Assembly (NCBI RefSeq): GCF_035607535.1
Contig: NZ_JAYDZX010000002.1
Location: 444,483 to 508,482 of the forward strand
From: Salinimicrobium sp035607535
GTDB lineage: Bacteria; Bacteroidota; Bacteroidia; Flavobacteriales; Flavobacteriaceae
Length of the DNA stretch: 64,000 bases
Reading direction: 5' to 3'
Shown here: one piece after another, positions 34,266-43,875 of the stretch
Position numbering within the stretch: the stretch's first letter is position 1
Layout of the letters: each line of letters opens with the position of its first letter
Notes under the pieces: generated by a model
What the model saw: only the letters and a program-made list of their open reading frames with translations
Databases searched by the model: none
What the model was told of the DNA's origin: nothing
Made by a program: the position numbers and the translations under genes

Positions 34266-34913
34266 ATGGCACAATCAAAGTCAAGTAAGAAGTTAATGAA
34301 CATGGTGTATGGTTTGGGTGCATCTGTAGTTATCCTTGGAGCACTATTTAAGATCATGCACTGGCCTTACGGTAACCTTATGCTAATCATAGGTCTAATT
34401 GTAGAAGCAATTGTATTTGCTGTTTCTGCATTCGAGCCTGTAGACGATGAAGTCGACTGGTCTCTGGTATATCCTGAACTTGCCGGGGGTGAGGCAACTG
34501 CCCGTAACAACAACCAGGCACTTGTGACCGATCAGGAGACTGAGGGGATGCTTTCCCGAAAACTTGACGATATACTTCGTGAGGCTAAGATCGATGCCAG
34601 TCTTATGAGCAGCCTTGGAGAAAGTATTAGAAATTTTGAAGGTGCCGCAAAACATATTACTCCTACTGTAGATGCTATGGCTTCTCAAAAGAAGTATAGC
34701 GAAGAGATGAGCCTTGCTGCAAACCAACTTGAGTCTTTGAACAGTATCTATAAAGTACAGGTGGAATCTGCTTCACGCCAGGCCGAAGTGAATGACGCAG
34801 TTGCTGAAAATGCCCACAGATTGAACGAGCAAATGGAATCATTGGCTTCAAATCTTTCTTCTTTGAACAATGTCTATGGAGGAATGCTATCTGCGATGCA
34901 CGTGAAGGCGTAA
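34266..34913 (+). CDS. gldL: T9SS inner-membrane motor protein GldL
   Basis: 215 residues. Two spans (about residues 13-31 and 36-56), with the conserved charged residues in and around them (YGLGASVVILGALFKIMHWPYG), then a cytoplasmic coiled-coil tail. With GldM it forms the proton-driven rotary motor of gliding and type IX secretion. It sits 58 bases after gldK. Confidence 0.95.
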   Translation: MAQSKSSKKLMNMVYGLGASVVILGALFKIMHWPYGNLMLIIGLIVEAIVFAVSAFEPVDDEVDWSLVYPELAGGEATARNNNQALVTDQETEGMLSRKLDDILREAKIDASLMSSLGESIRNFEGAAKHITPTVDAMASQKKYSEEMSLAANQLESLNSIYKVQVESASRQAEVNDAVAENAHRLNEQMESLASNLSSLNNVYGGMLSAMHVKA

Positions 34914-34946
34914 TTAATTATTTTAAGAACAAACTAAAAATAGAGA

Positions 34947-36491
34947 ATGGCGTCTGGAAAACAATCACCAAGACAGAAGATGATCAACCTGATGTATCTG
35001 GTTTTCATCGCAATGATGGCTCTAAACATGTCAAAAGAAGTACTTACTGCTTTTGGGATGATCAACGAAAGTTTAGCCGAATCAAATGCCTCTGTTACTG
35101 AAAGAAATATCGCTGCTATGGCAGGGTTGGCGACAAAAGCTGAGGAACAACCGGTTAAATATGTGCCACTAAAAGAAAAAGCTGAACAAATTCACACCCT
35201 TACTACCAATTTTACTACCTATATAGATAACCTTAAAGAAAAAGCTCTTGAGGATATAGAAGGAGAAGAGCGGCAGGATTATGAAGCTATGGATCAATCT
35301 GCGAAACTTGATGAATATCTTTTTTCAAGTGGGCAGCCAAGCGAGGCAGGGAAAGAATTTCTTGCTGAAATTGAAAAATACAGGGAAGGAGTTGCCGGAA
35401 TTTTAGATGAAGGTTTCTCCCAGATCGCTGCTGAAGTTCGAAGAGAATTTAGCACCGAACCTATAGTTGACGGTGAAGGTGTGAAGAGACCATGGTTGTC
35501 TTATAACTTTGAAGGTTTCCCCCTAATTGCATCTATTACAAAATTGACCCAGATGCAGGGAGATGCTAAGTCTGCAGAGAATGATGCGCTTTCAGCAATG
35601 CTTTCGGGTCAACTTCAAAGCGATGTTTCCTTAACTAATTATGAGGCTATTGTAATTCCAGATAAGACTGCTTTCTTCAGTGGAGAGCAATTCTCCGGAA
35701 AAGTGGTATTAGGAAGGGTTGATCCATCCCTTCGTTTTGAGAACGTTGTCATCAATGGTAATGAAGTTGAATCTACACAAGCGGGACAGGTACAACTTAA
35801 GTTTCCTGCAGGAAATGTTGGCGAGCAGAAAATCACAGGTCAACTTCAGTTTAAAGAAGGAGATTCTATTGTAACTATTCCTGTTACCAGTTCCTATAGT
35901 GTAATTCCAAAGCCGAATTCTGCTGTAATTTCAGCCGACAAAATGAACGTGGTATATCGTGGGGTTGCTAACCCTATGACCATCTCAATACCTGGAGTTG
36001 GTAATGTTTCGGCAAATGCACCGGGTCTTAGATCTGCGGGTGGCGCCGGTAATTACATCATGGATGTAACTACATTACAGGCTCGTGAAGTGACCATTAA
36101 CGTTAGTGGTGAGCTTCCCGGAGGAGAGAGAGTAAGTGACAGCAAAACATTTAGAGTACGTGATATTCCAAGACCTGTTGGAACTGTAAGAGGTGAATCT
36201 GGAACTGTGAGAATGCAGCGTCAAAACCTTGAAATTTCAACAATCGGTGCTGCTTTGCCCGACTTTGAATTTGATGTTGATCTAAGGGTGACAGGATTTA
36301 AATTCCGTGTTCCCGGGCAACCTACAATTCAGGTGAGAGGTCAAAAGCTTGACCAGAGTGCTATTGGGGCTCTTAGAAGAGCAGGAAGAGGAGAGACTAT
36401 CCAGATCTTTGATGTGGAGGCTCAACTTGCAGGTAACTCTGGTTACAAGTTAAAGCAGGTATCTCCGGTGCTGGTTGAATTAACAAATTAA
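34947..36491 (+). CDS. gldM: T9SS motor shaft protein GldM
   Basis: 514 residues: short cytosolic N-terminus (ASGKQSPRQKMINLMY), one span (about residues 16-34), and a large periplasmic part of successive beta domains. Glu47 and the helical region after the span begin the shaft. The C-terminal domain (about 410-514) contacts the GldK/GldN ring. It directly follows gldL. Confidence 0.95.
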   Translation: MASGKQSPRQKMINLMYLVFIAMMALNMSKEVLTAFGMINESLAESNASVTERNIAAMAGLATKAEEQPVKYVPLKEKAEQIHTLTTNFTTYIDNLKEKALEDIEGEERQDYEAMDQSAKLDEYLFSSGQPSEAGKEFLAEIEKYREGVAGILDEGFSQIAAEVRREFSTEPIVDGEGVKRPWLSYNFEGFPLIASITKLTQMQGDAKSAENDALSAMLSGQLQSDVSLTNYEAIVIPDKTAFFSGEQFSGKVVLGRVDPSLRFENVVINGNEVESTQAGQVQLKFPAGNVGEQKITGQLQFKEGDSIVTIPVTSSYSVIPKPNSAVISADKMNVVYRGVANPMTISIPGVGNVSANAPGLRSAGGAGNYIMDVTTLQAREVTINVSGELPGGERVSDSKTFRVRDIPRPVGTVRGESGTVRMQRQNLEISTIGAALPDFEFDVDLRVTGFKFRVPGQPTIQVRGQKLDQSAIGALRRAGRGETIQIFDVEAQLAGNSGYKLKQVSPVLVELTN

Positions 36492-36501
36492 AATATTGAA
36501 C

Positions 36502-37395
36502 ATGAACTGGAACCAATTTTTGTTAGGATTATGTGGATTGTTCGTTTCGGTGACGTCTTTTGGTCAAAGTAATTTATTAAATGCCAAGAGTCCCGATGAG
36601 ATAGGTGCGCCAACCAGAGCCGAGCTTGCCTATGGAAAGAATGATCCTTTGGAATATGGATATGTGGATGACAGGGATGTACTGTGGGCAAAGACCACCT
36701 GGGAGATCATTGATCTCGATGAAAGGGTGAACTTCCCTTTGTACTACCCAATAGATACTAATCAAATTGGTAGTTCAAGACGGTCTCTATATGACGTTCT
36801 GGTTGCCGGTATAAAAAGTGGAAAGATCAAGAACATCTATGCCGATTCTTACTTCAATGACAAACGTACGTTAAAGGATATTCAGGCTGCCCTGTCAAAA
36901 GTTGATACTACAGATCTTGGTATCGAGCAGTACAACGCAGGGGAGGAGATCGATCCTCAGTACATTAGCCGCAGGGACATCTCTTCTGCCGATATTGCTG
37001 AGTACCATATTCGCGGATACTGGTACTTTGATAAGCGCCAGGCCGAGTTAAAGTACAGACTTTTAGGAATTGCTCCTGTAGCACCCGATGTTAACTTTAT
37101 TGATGAAGGTGGGGCTTCGGCTTTAGTTGAACTGTTCTGGGTATGGTTCCCGGGGGCTCGGGAAGTGCTTAATGAAGCTTATGCCTTTAATCCTGAAAAT
37201 ACGTCAAATCCTGTTTCCTTTGATCACTTGCTCAACGCAAGAAGGTTCAATGCTGTGATCTATGCAGAAGACAACGTGCAGGGTGACAGGCAGGTGGACG
37301 ACTATATTAGCAATAATGCTTTTATGCAGTTACTGGAATCTGAGCGTATAAAGGAACAGATCAGGAATTTTGAACAGGATATGTGGAATTACTAG
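36502..37395 (+). CDS. gldN: T9SS ring protein GldN
   Basis: Start at ATG 36502 (MNWNQFLLGLCGLFVSV); an in-frame TTG two codons upstream is less likely. 297 residues with a signal peptide (to about residue 22, TSFGQ). The family region is DDRDVLWAKTTWEIIDLDERVNFPLYYP. It partners GldK in the periplasmic ring. Last gene of the cluster; a terminator follows. Confidence 0.94.
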   Translation: MNWNQFLLGLCGLFVSVTSFGQSNLLNAKSPDEIGAPTRAELAYGKNDPLEYGYVDDRDVLWAKTTWEIIDLDERVNFPLYYPIDTNQIGSSRRSLYDVLVAGIKSGKIKNIYADSYFNDKRTLKDIQAALSKVDTTDLGIEQYNAGEEIDPQYISRRDISSADIAEYHIRGYWYFDKRQAELKYRLLGIAPVAPDVNFIDEGGASALVELFWVWFPGAREVLNEAYAFNPENTSNPVSFDHLLNARRFNAVIYAEDNVQGDRQVDDYISNNAFMQLLESERIKEQIRNFEQDMWNY

Positions 37396-37417
37396 TAACA
37401 TCCTCATTATTATTTAA

Positions 37418-37449
37418 ACGCCTTTCTTTACCGGAAGGCGTTTTTTTTA
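37418..37449 (+). terminator. terminator of gldKLMN
   Basis: ACGCCTT and AAGGCGT pair across TCTTTACCGG, followed by eight T, 24 bases past the gldN stop. Confidence 0.88.
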
Positions 37450-37465
37450 TGCATAATTTTGCAGC

Positions 37466-38524
37466 ATGAAAGACTTTATAATCGTTGGGGCAGGCCTTAG
37501 CGGGGCCTGTCTTGCCTACCGACTTGAAAAAGCGGGTAAATCCTTTGTCGTTTTTGATGATGAGAGCCAGGAAGCTTCCAAAGTAGCAGGAGGGTTTATG
37601 AATCCTGTCATTCTTAAGCGATTCACTCTGGCGTGGAAAGCCGATGAGCAACTCCATAAAGCTTATGAGTTTTACCGGGACATGGAACACCACCTTAAAA
37701 AGACCTTTTTGAGCCCGTTACAGGTCTTTAGGAGATTTTCTTCTATCGAGGAACAAAACAACTGGTTTGCTGCTGCCGATAAGCCGCGGCTTGCACCTTT
37801 TTTGGACACCACCCTTGTTCCGGTGGTGAATAAGAATATCCCCGGAAAATTTTCCTTCGGAAAAGTCCTGGGTACCTCCCGGATTGATCCCCGTTACCTG
37901 TTGGAATCCTATTCTGAACATCTGGAGGCGAGAGGATGGATAAGAAAGGAAACCTTTGAGCACGATAAACTGGAACTGACTTCCGAAGGAGTTAAATACA
38001 AAGATTTACCTGCCAAAAAGGTCATATTTTGTGAAGGTTTTGGATTGCTGAAAAATCCGTTTTTCAATTATCTTCCGTTGAGAGGGAACAAAGGAGAGTA
38101 CATAATCATAAAAGCTCCGGGCCTTGATCTGGAAGTTGGCGTAAAGTCCTCCATTTTCATTTTCCCGGCGGGAGGAGATCACTATGCGGTAGGTGCTACC
38201 TACAGCAATACAGATAAGACGCCACATCCCACGAGGGCAGCACGTGAAGAACTGGTAGAGAAGCTTAGAGATCTTATTAAAATAGATTTTGAAGTTATTG
38301 ATCAGGTAGCCGGGCTGCGACCTTCAACTATTGACCGAAGACCTTTGGTGGGGCAGCATCCGGAATATGAGAATCTCTACACCTGTAATGGATTTGGAAG
38401 TCGTGGCATCTTGATTGCCCCCACAATATCCGAGGAGCTTTTGCAAAACATCGAAGAAGGAAAACCTTTGGACCCGGAAACCGATATTTCCAGATTCACC
38501 AAAAAGTGGTTTAAACAGGCTTAA
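37466..38524 (+). CDS. FAD-dependent oxidoreductase (DAO family)
   Basis: 352 residues with an N-terminal dinucleotide-binding motif (FIIVGAGLSGACLAYRLEK) and the DAO-family C-terminus (GLRPSTIDRRPLVGQHPEY, then NGFGSRGILIAPTISEEL). Substrate not identifiable; it resembles glycine-oxidase/ThiO- and MnmC-C-like enzymes. The stop overlaps the convergent DUF983 gene by four bases. Confidence 0.85.
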   Translation: MKDFIIVGAGLSGACLAYRLEKAGKSFVVFDDESQEASKVAGGFMNPVILKRFTLAWKADEQLHKAYEFYRDMEHHLKKTFLSPLQVFRRFSSIEEQNNWFAAADKPRLAPFLDTTLVPVVNKNIPGKFSFGKVLGTSRIDPRYLLESYSEHLEARGWIRKETFEHDKLELTSEGVKYKDLPAKKVIFCEGFGLLKNPFFNYLPLRGNKGEYIIIKAPGLDLEVGVKSSIFIFPAGGDHYAVGATYSNTDKTPHPTRAAREELVEKLRDLIKIDFEVIDQVAGLRPSTIDRRPLVGQHPEYENLYTCNGFGSRGILIAPTISEELLQNIEEGKPLDPETDISRFTKKWFKQA

Positions 38525-38928
38525 CTTTTTGTCTTTTTCGGATCATAGGAAAAAAAGAAGTTGATCCAGATATTTCTGCTCCAACGTACAATGACCGGTA
38601 AAAAAATTACCAGGACGGTAACTATTGCAATGAAAGTACCAAGCAGAGAGAGATCAAACACCCAATAGGAGAGCACAAAGGCTGCTGTTGCAAATGCAAT
38701 CCCCACAGCATAGCTTACATACATTGCTCCAAAGAAGAAGGAGGGTTCCATCTTATACTTGGTTCCGCAGTTAGAGCAGCGCTCATGCATATCGAATAGC
38801 CGGGAAATTTTGTATGGATTGTGCTCTTTATACATGCTCTCTTCGTGGCACACGGGACAGGTTCCCGTGAAGATGCTATACAATTTACTGTTTTTCAAGA
38901 ATTCCATGAGATCCAATAATACTTTCAA
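38521..38928 (-). CDS. DUF983 membrane protein with zinc ribbon
   Basis: 135 residues: N-terminal zinc-binding Cys pairs (CPVCHEE and CSNCGTKYK) around the motif KISRLFDMHERC, then two spans (about residues 67-90 and 95-115). The family's function is unknown. It is convergent with the FAD oxidoreductase and overlaps its end by four bases. Confidence 0.88.
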   Translation of the reverse strand: MKVLLDLMEFLKNSKLYSIFTGTCPVCHEESMYKEHNPYKISRLFDMHERCSNCGTKYKMEPSFFFGAMYVSYAVGIAFATAAFVLSYWVFDLSLLGTFIAIVTVLVIFLPVIVRWSRNIWINFFFSYDPKKTKS

Positions 38929-39078
38929 ATTTAAACATCTTTTAAAAGCTGAAGTAAAAAGCCATCAATTTAATTAAGGTGATTGGAGCTTAAATCCTTT
39001 TAAATTAATCTGCTGCATTGGAAAGCATTTTTTTTTACCCCGGAAAAATGAGCATCTTTGCAAAAATTTTGAGAGAGC

Positions 39079-40986
39079 ATGTTGAATATTCACAATTTGT
39101 CGGTCTCCTTTGGAGGAGAGTATTTGTTTGAAGAGATCACCTTTAGGCTTGGTGCCGGTGATAGAGTGGGATTGATTGGAAAGAACGGAGCCGGGAAATC
39201 TACTATGCTTAAAATCCTGTCCGGGGAAATGGAGCCGGATACCGGGCAGATCGCTTCAGATAAAGATCTTAAGATAGGCTTTCTTAAACAGGACATAGAT
39301 TTCGTTGAAGGTCGTACCGTACTGGAGGAATCCTATCAGGCTTTCGAGGAGATCAAAGATCTTGAAAAACGCCTTGAAGAAATCAATTACCAATTAGCAG
39401 AGCGAACCGACTATGAGAGTGAAGCATATCATCAATTAATGGTTGATCTTAATGATGTTCAGCATCAATATGAGATCCATGGAGGATACAACTATCAGGG
39501 AGAGACCGAGCGGATCCTTCAGGGGCTTGGTTTTAAGAGGGAGGATTTCAACAAACTCACAGATACTTTTTCGGGGGGATGGAGAATGAGGATCGAACTC
39601 GCCAAACTTTTACTTCAGCAAAATGATATTCTACTTCTCGATGAGCCCACCAACCACCTGGATATAGAATCGATCATTTGGTTGGAAGGCTTCCTGAACA
39701 ATTATCCCGGTGCCGTGGTCATCGTATCTCACGATAAGATGTTCCTTGATAACGTGACCAACAGGACCATAGAAATCTCCCTTGGGAGGATCTATGATTT
39801 TAATAAACCTTATTCAAAATATCTGGTTCTTCGGAAGGAACTAAGGGAGCAGCAGTTGGCATCCCAAAAAAATCAGGAGAAACAAATTCAGCAGACAGAA
39901 AAACTAATAGAGAAATTCAGGGCTAAGGCTTCAAAGGCAAGTATGGCCCAATCGCTTATCAAGAAGCTGGATAAGATCGACCGGATCGAAGTGGATGAAG
40001 ATGATAATTCGGTAATGAATTTGAAGTTCCCGGTATCTGTTGTTCCGGGTAAGGTCGTTATCGAAGCTCATCATATTTCGAAAAGCTACGGACACAAAAA
40101 TGTACTAAAAGATATCGACCTTCTCATTGAGAGAGATTCGAAGACTGCTTTTGTGGGTCAGAATGGGCAGGGAAAATCTACTTTGGCAAAGATCATTGTT
40201 GGGGAACTGGATCATAGAGGGGAATTGAAACTGGGGCACAATGTGCAGATTGGATACTTCGCACAGAACCAGACCGAATATCTCGACGGGTCCAAGACAG
40301 TTCTTGATACCATGATCGATGCGGCAAACGAAAAGAACCGCGCAAAGGTGAGGGATATACTTGGTTCTTTTCTTTTTCGCGGGGATGAAGTGGAAAAATA
40401 TGTGCGGGTACTCTCCGGGGGTGAGAGAAACAGGCTGGCGCTGGCAAAGTTGATGTTGCAACCTTTCAATGTGCTGGTGATGGATGAACCTACCAATCAC
40501 CTTGATATAAAATCCAAAAATGTATTAAAGGACGCTCTTAAGAGCTTTGAAGGTACATTAATCCTGGTTTCCCATGATCGTGATTTTCTCCAGGGGCTTA
40601 CCAATAAAGTCTATGAATTTAAAGATCATAGGATAAAGGAGTATCTCGGGGATATCGACTATTATCTTGAGCAGCGAAAAGTGGAAAATCTAAGGGAAGT
40701 TGAAAAACGCGATGTCGTTAATCAAGCTCCTAAGGAAAGTAATAAGGACTCTTATCAAAACCAGAAAAAGCTGAAGTCGCTTAACAACAAATTGAGCAAT
40801 ATTGAAGCAAAGATCACTAAACTTGAGAAGGAGATAAAGGAAAGGGACCTTGAGATCGCCAGGGACTATGAGCAGACAATGGCAAAACCTGAATATCTTG
40901 AGAAATATCAGGCTAAAAAGAAAGAGCTGGAAAAAGCTATGAAAGAGTGGGAGCAGGTGCAGTTAGAACTTGAACAGGTAAGCTAA
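39079..40986 (+). CDS. ABC-F family ATPase (Uup-like)
   Basis: 635 residues, two ABC domains and no membrane spans. Walker A motifs are GKNGAGKST and GQNGQGKST, signatures FSGGWRMRIELAKLL and LSGGERNRLALAKLM, and Walker B both LDEPTNHLD/MDEPTNHLD. A charged coiled coil forms the last 80 residues, as in Uup. The family acts on ribosomes or branched DNA; resistance-type members exist, but nothing here indicates drug resistance. Confidence 0.93.
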   Translation: MLNIHNLSVSFGGEYLFEEITFRLGAGDRVGLIGKNGAGKSTMLKILSGEMEPDTGQIASDKDLKIGFLKQDIDFVEGRTVLEESYQAFEEIKDLEKRLEEINYQLAERTDYESEAYHQLMVDLNDVQHQYEIHGGYNYQGETERILQGLGFKREDFNKLTDTFSGGWRMRIELAKLLLQQNDILLLDEPTNHLDIESIIWLEGFLNNYPGAVVIVSHDKMFLDNVTNRTIEISLGRIYDFNKPYSKYLVLRKELREQQLASQKNQEKQIQQTEKLIEKFRAKASKASMAQSLIKKLDKIDRIEVDEDDNSVMNLKFPVSVVPGKVVIEAHHISKSYGHKNVLKDIDLLIERDSKTAFVGQNGQGKSTLAKIIVGELDHRGELKLGHNVQIGYFAQNQTEYLDGSKTVLDTMIDAANEKNRAKVRDILGSFLFRGDEVEKYVRVLSGGERNRLALAKLMLQPFNVLVMDEPTNHLDIKSKNVLKDALKSFEGTLILVSHDRDFLQGLTNKVYEFKDHRIKEYLGDIDYYLEQRKVENLREVEKRDVVNQAPKESNKDSYQNQKKLKSLNNKLSNIEAKITKLEKEIKERDLEIARDYEQTMAKPEYLEKYQAKKKELEKAMKEWEQVQLELEQVS

Positions 40987-40990
40987 GAAA

Positions 40991-41173
40991 ATGTACGAGC
41001 ATTTTTTTCAATGTCCCTATTGCTGGGAGGAGATCTCCATGTTGCTGGACAACACGGTAAGGCGGCAAAAATACATTGAGGATTGTGAGGTGTGTTGTAA
41101 TCCTATTGAGGTTGAAGCTGTCTTTGAGCACGGAGAATTAAGCTCCTTCGAAGCGAGGAATCTTGAACAGTGA
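40991..41173 (+). CDS. CPXCG-motif cysteine-rich small protein
   Basis: 60 residues with two Cys pairs: FQCPYCWEEIS near the N-terminus and EDCEVCCNPIEV near residue 34. This is the small CPXCG zinc-ribbon-like family, function unknown. It starts 5 bases past the ABC-F stop, so it is probably in its operon. Confidence 0.85.
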   Translation: MYEHFFQCPYCWEEISMLLDNTVRRQKYIEDCEVCCNPIEVEAVFEHGELSSFEARNLEQ

Positions 41174-41249
41174 AAATTAAAACTTTCCTAAAGTAACATT
41201 TTTAGGATAGTATTTTTCGTATTTTCTTTTAAACCTCAAATCTTATTAA

Positions 41250-41603
41250 ATGAAGACAACTTTCGAATTTTCTGATAATGTAGTGGGAATCATTCTGGAG
41301 CAAAAAGTGGATCATGACAGACTAAAACAGATCCAGCAAATGCTTCAGGAGAAGATAGAAAAATACGATAAAATAAATGTATACCTGGAAGATCGGCATG
41401 ACGATGGAATCACCTTAAAAGCCGTTTTTAAAGATCTGTTGTTCGAGATGCAACAAAAGAACTCCTTACACAAAATAGCGGTAGTTACAGATGCCAAATT
41501 TTTCAAACTTTTTACTGAGGTAAAGAAAATCTTGGTGGACGCCCAGGTAGAATCTTTTGATAAAGAGGAACGTATGAAGGCCATGAATTGGGTGATGCAA
41601 TAA
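41250..41603 (+). CDS. SpoIIAA-like (STAS-related) protein
   Basis: 117 residues. The layout (VVGIILEQKVDHDRLKQIQQ, KINVYLEDRHDDGITL, KIAVVTDAKFFKLF, FDKEERMKAMNWV) fits the SpoIIAA-like family of lipid- or partner-binding alpha/beta proteins. No catalytic residue is recognised. It lies between the Cys-rich protein and the tRNA gene. Confidence 0.75.
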   Translation: MKTTFEFSDNVVGIILEQKVDHDRLKQIQQMLQEKIEKYDKINVYLEDRHDDGITLKAVFKDLLFEMQQKNSLHKIAVVTDAKFFKLFTEVKKILVDAQVESFDKEERMKAMNWVMQ

Positions 41604-41615
41604 AATTAAAAAAGC

Positions 41616-41646
41616 TTTGGAGATTTAAAAATTGACTGTATATTTG
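41616..41646 (+). promoter_or_regulatory. consensus promoter of the initiator tRNA
   Basis: TTTG at 41616-41619, 19 bases, TATATTTG at 41639-41646, a perfect Bacteroidota promoter. The tRNA begins 12 bases downstream. Confidence 0.88.
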
Positions 41647-41657
41647 CAGTCCAATAT

Positions 41658-41730
<73 letters not shown>

Positions 41731-41736
41731 CTAAGA

Positions 41737-41766
41737 AAAAACCACCTTCAAAAGAGGTGGTTTTTT
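41737..41766 (+). terminator. terminator of the tRNA gene
   Basis: AAACCACCT and AGGTGGTTT pair, followed by a T-run. Confidence 0.85.
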
Positions 41767-41827
41767 ATTTATAGATTTTTCAAGTGCTTCGGGTTTTATC
41801 ATGGTCTGAATTGGCAAGGACCAGGGA

Positions 41828-42637
41828 TTAGCGTTTGGAACTGCTCACAACATCCCTATATATTTTCCATTCACCATCTACTTTTTTCCAGATAGAAGAA
41901 TAGGTCCCGGAGTCTATAATTTGGTCTTCTTTATTTAGCAGCTCATATGTGCCAATTTCGTAACCGGTATTGCCCAATCTCTCTACTTCATTTGTTCTTG
42001 GTCTCACAGAAATTCCCTGTTCAATCATCATCTCATGGTGCTTTGCTATAGCCTCTCTACCTTGAATTGGGTCTAAACCTGGAAATTTCATCATAGCATC
42101 TTCAGTAAAATGAGTGGCTAACAATTTCGGATTTCCACTGGACATGGCCTGCCCCATCTCCTGTAAATTTTGTTGAATTGCTTTTTTTAGATCGTCAGAT
42201 GTATCTGAGTTACTCGTCAATTCTATCATTTGCTTATTCAAAGCAGGAGGAGGAATAATTTCTCCGCTAAAGTTTACCTGGTCAAAATATTTCAGGAACC
42301 CAGCCTGCTTAGCAGCCTTCTCCAGCTGGTCAGAGCTTTTCTTGTCGGGAAATGTCCAGACCGCCATGAACTGGTAATCCATTCGTTCGCTGCCAGTATT
42401 GTTATTAACAGCAGTACCAAGAATATCTGCTCCAGCTCCCATCGCCCCCATTAGAACAGGTTTAATTTTATCTTCAAAAAATTGTGTTCGTTCCTGAGGG
42501 GCTAATTCATACCATGCTGGTTTGGCTTTCCATATTTCTGTCAGGATATAATTGTTTTCTGGCTTAGCACTATTCTGTGCACTAAGTAGTGAGACAAATA
42601 ATAGAGCAGTGGATAAAGAAATCAACAGTTTTTTCAT
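41828..42637 (-). CDS. secreted two-domain SnoaL-like protein
   Basis: 269 residues with a signal peptide (residues 1-20, ending LLSAQ). The N-terminal half (YILTEIWKAKPAWYEL and LGTAVNN to about residue 120) looks like a DUF6616-type dimeric alpha/beta domain. The C-terminal half is a DUF4440/SnoaL-like cone (LLATHFTEDAMMKFPG, YSSIWKKVDGEWKIYRDV). It is probably periplasmic, with an unknown ligand. A single-gene unit. Confidence 0.75.
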   Translation of the reverse strand: MKKLLISLSTALLFVSLLSAQNSAKPENNYILTEIWKAKPAWYELAPQERTQFFEDKIKPVLMGAMGAGADILGTAVNNNTGSERMDYQFMAVWTFPDKKSSDQLEKAAKQAGFLKYFDQVNFSGEIIPPPALNKQMIELTSNSDTSDDLKKAIQQNLQEMGQAMSSGNPKLLATHFTEDAMMKFPGLDPIQGREAIAKHHEMMIEQGISVRPRTNEVERLGNTGYEIGTYELLNKEDQIIDSGTYSSIWKKVDGEWKIYRDVVSSSKR

Positions 42638-42950
42638 CTTTATTATTTTTTGGTTAGTTTAAACTAAAAGTAGAGCCAGGTAAAAGTTAAAAAAAATTTT
42701 TAAATAGCACAGTATCAGCAGAAAGCAATAGTATCTAGAGGTTGTTTTAAAGGTGGAGAGCAGTTAGCGTCTGGTAAGAAAAACGTTCTAAAAAGGTTGA
42801 TTTAAAGAGCAATTGAAGTTATACACTCTAAAAGTTGGTTCAATATTTTCGAAATTCCCGCTAATAGAAGAAAAGGGCTTCAAAAAAAAGTCAAACCCTT
42901 CTCTTTTTGTTAAGTACAGGATAAATTTAGAATTCTAAAAAATCTTTAGA
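42638..42950. other. 313-bp intergenic region with one possible hairpin
   Basis: No ORF is supported. On the minus strand it contains the leader of the 41828-42637 gene. Near 42868-42910, AAAAGGG and CCCTTCTCTTTTT may form a bidirectional terminator for the two minus-strand genes. Otherwise nothing is recognised. Confidence 0.4.
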
Positions 42951-43685
42951 CTATCGAACCAGGATCAAAATACTGCCGTAGATGATTACCCCCACACAGA
43001 AAGCGAAGAGATTGCTTTCCCTTTCTTTTGGCAACTCTTCCTTAAGGACATTCATAATAACGCCGCCAGCAAGAAATGAGAAGATAATGCCGATGTAAAC
43101 TTCAGGAATACTTATATAAATAGAAGCCAACCAACCTAAAAAGACTGCAGCAACCAATATCCACCTGCCTTTCTTTTGATAGCTCTTGGAAAAATGATCC
43201 TCCAGGGAATGATCTGTAACTATGAAGTGAAAAGCCATGGCAATTGCATAAAGCAGGAAACTCTGCAGGGACTCTTCTTCCCGGTTTATTAAAAGGTAAC
43301 CAATGATGGCATTGTAAACCGCAAAGGAAGAAACGTGGATCCAGAAGATCCCCAGGTTCTTCTTGGCCCCTTCGTCTGGTGTTCTCTGGGATTCCCAGGA
43401 CTTTTTAGAGCGATTTTCGAGACCGTAGAAAAAGGTAAGTCCTATCAAAGAGAGAAGGAAAACTTCCATTTCTGAAATGCTCTCCCAGCCAATGATTTCC
43501 GATTCACTCACTTCATGTTGGATTTCGTTCAACTCCGGAAAAGCAGCCAAAAATATATAAGCTACCGAAATTCCTCCAGCCAGAGATAACCACTTGCTTC
43601 GCGGAATATTACTAAGTCTTAGTTTATTGGTGAAAATATGTGTGAGGCAAAGGATCACGACCGCAAAGAAGGAATATAGTACCAT
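42951..43685 (-). CDS. eight-span membrane protein, possibly ZIP-like
   Basis: 244 residues with about eight spans. Some features recall ZIP metal transporters: a histidine-containing span (AMAFHFIVTDHSLEDH) and the second half of a helix with FSFLAGGVIMNVLKEELPKE. The family assignment is weak, as typical His-rich metal loops are absent. It is bordered by non-coding DNA on both sides. Confidence 0.6.
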   Translation of the reverse strand: MVLYSFFAVVILCLTHIFTNKLRLSNIPRSKWLSLAGGISVAYIFLAAFPELNEIQHEVSESEIIGWESISEMEVFLLSLIGLTFFYGLENRSKKSWESQRTPDEGAKKNLGIFWIHVSSFAVYNAIIGYLLINREEESLQSFLLYAIAMAFHFIVTDHSLEDHFSKSYQKKGRWILVAAVFLGWLASIYISIPEVYIGIIFSFLAGGVIMNVLKEELPKERESNLFAFCVGVIIYGSILILVR

Positions 43686-43875
43686 AGAGAAGTCTTTCTT
43701 TTCTAAGGTATAAAAACCTCAGTACTATTGTTTTAAAATTAATTTAAAAGAGCAGGATTTGCCTTTTCTTACGGCTTCTGGAGCAGATCTTTACTGTTAG
43801 GTTTCCTTCAAAAAATAATTTAAGGCAACCTCCAGGTGCATGTTTTTTTAACAGAACTATGATGTACATTTGATC

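Noticed and set aside
39079..40986. Antibiotic-resistance ABC-F
   Set aside because: The C-terminal coiled coil and motifs fit housekeeping Uup-like proteins; no resistance context.
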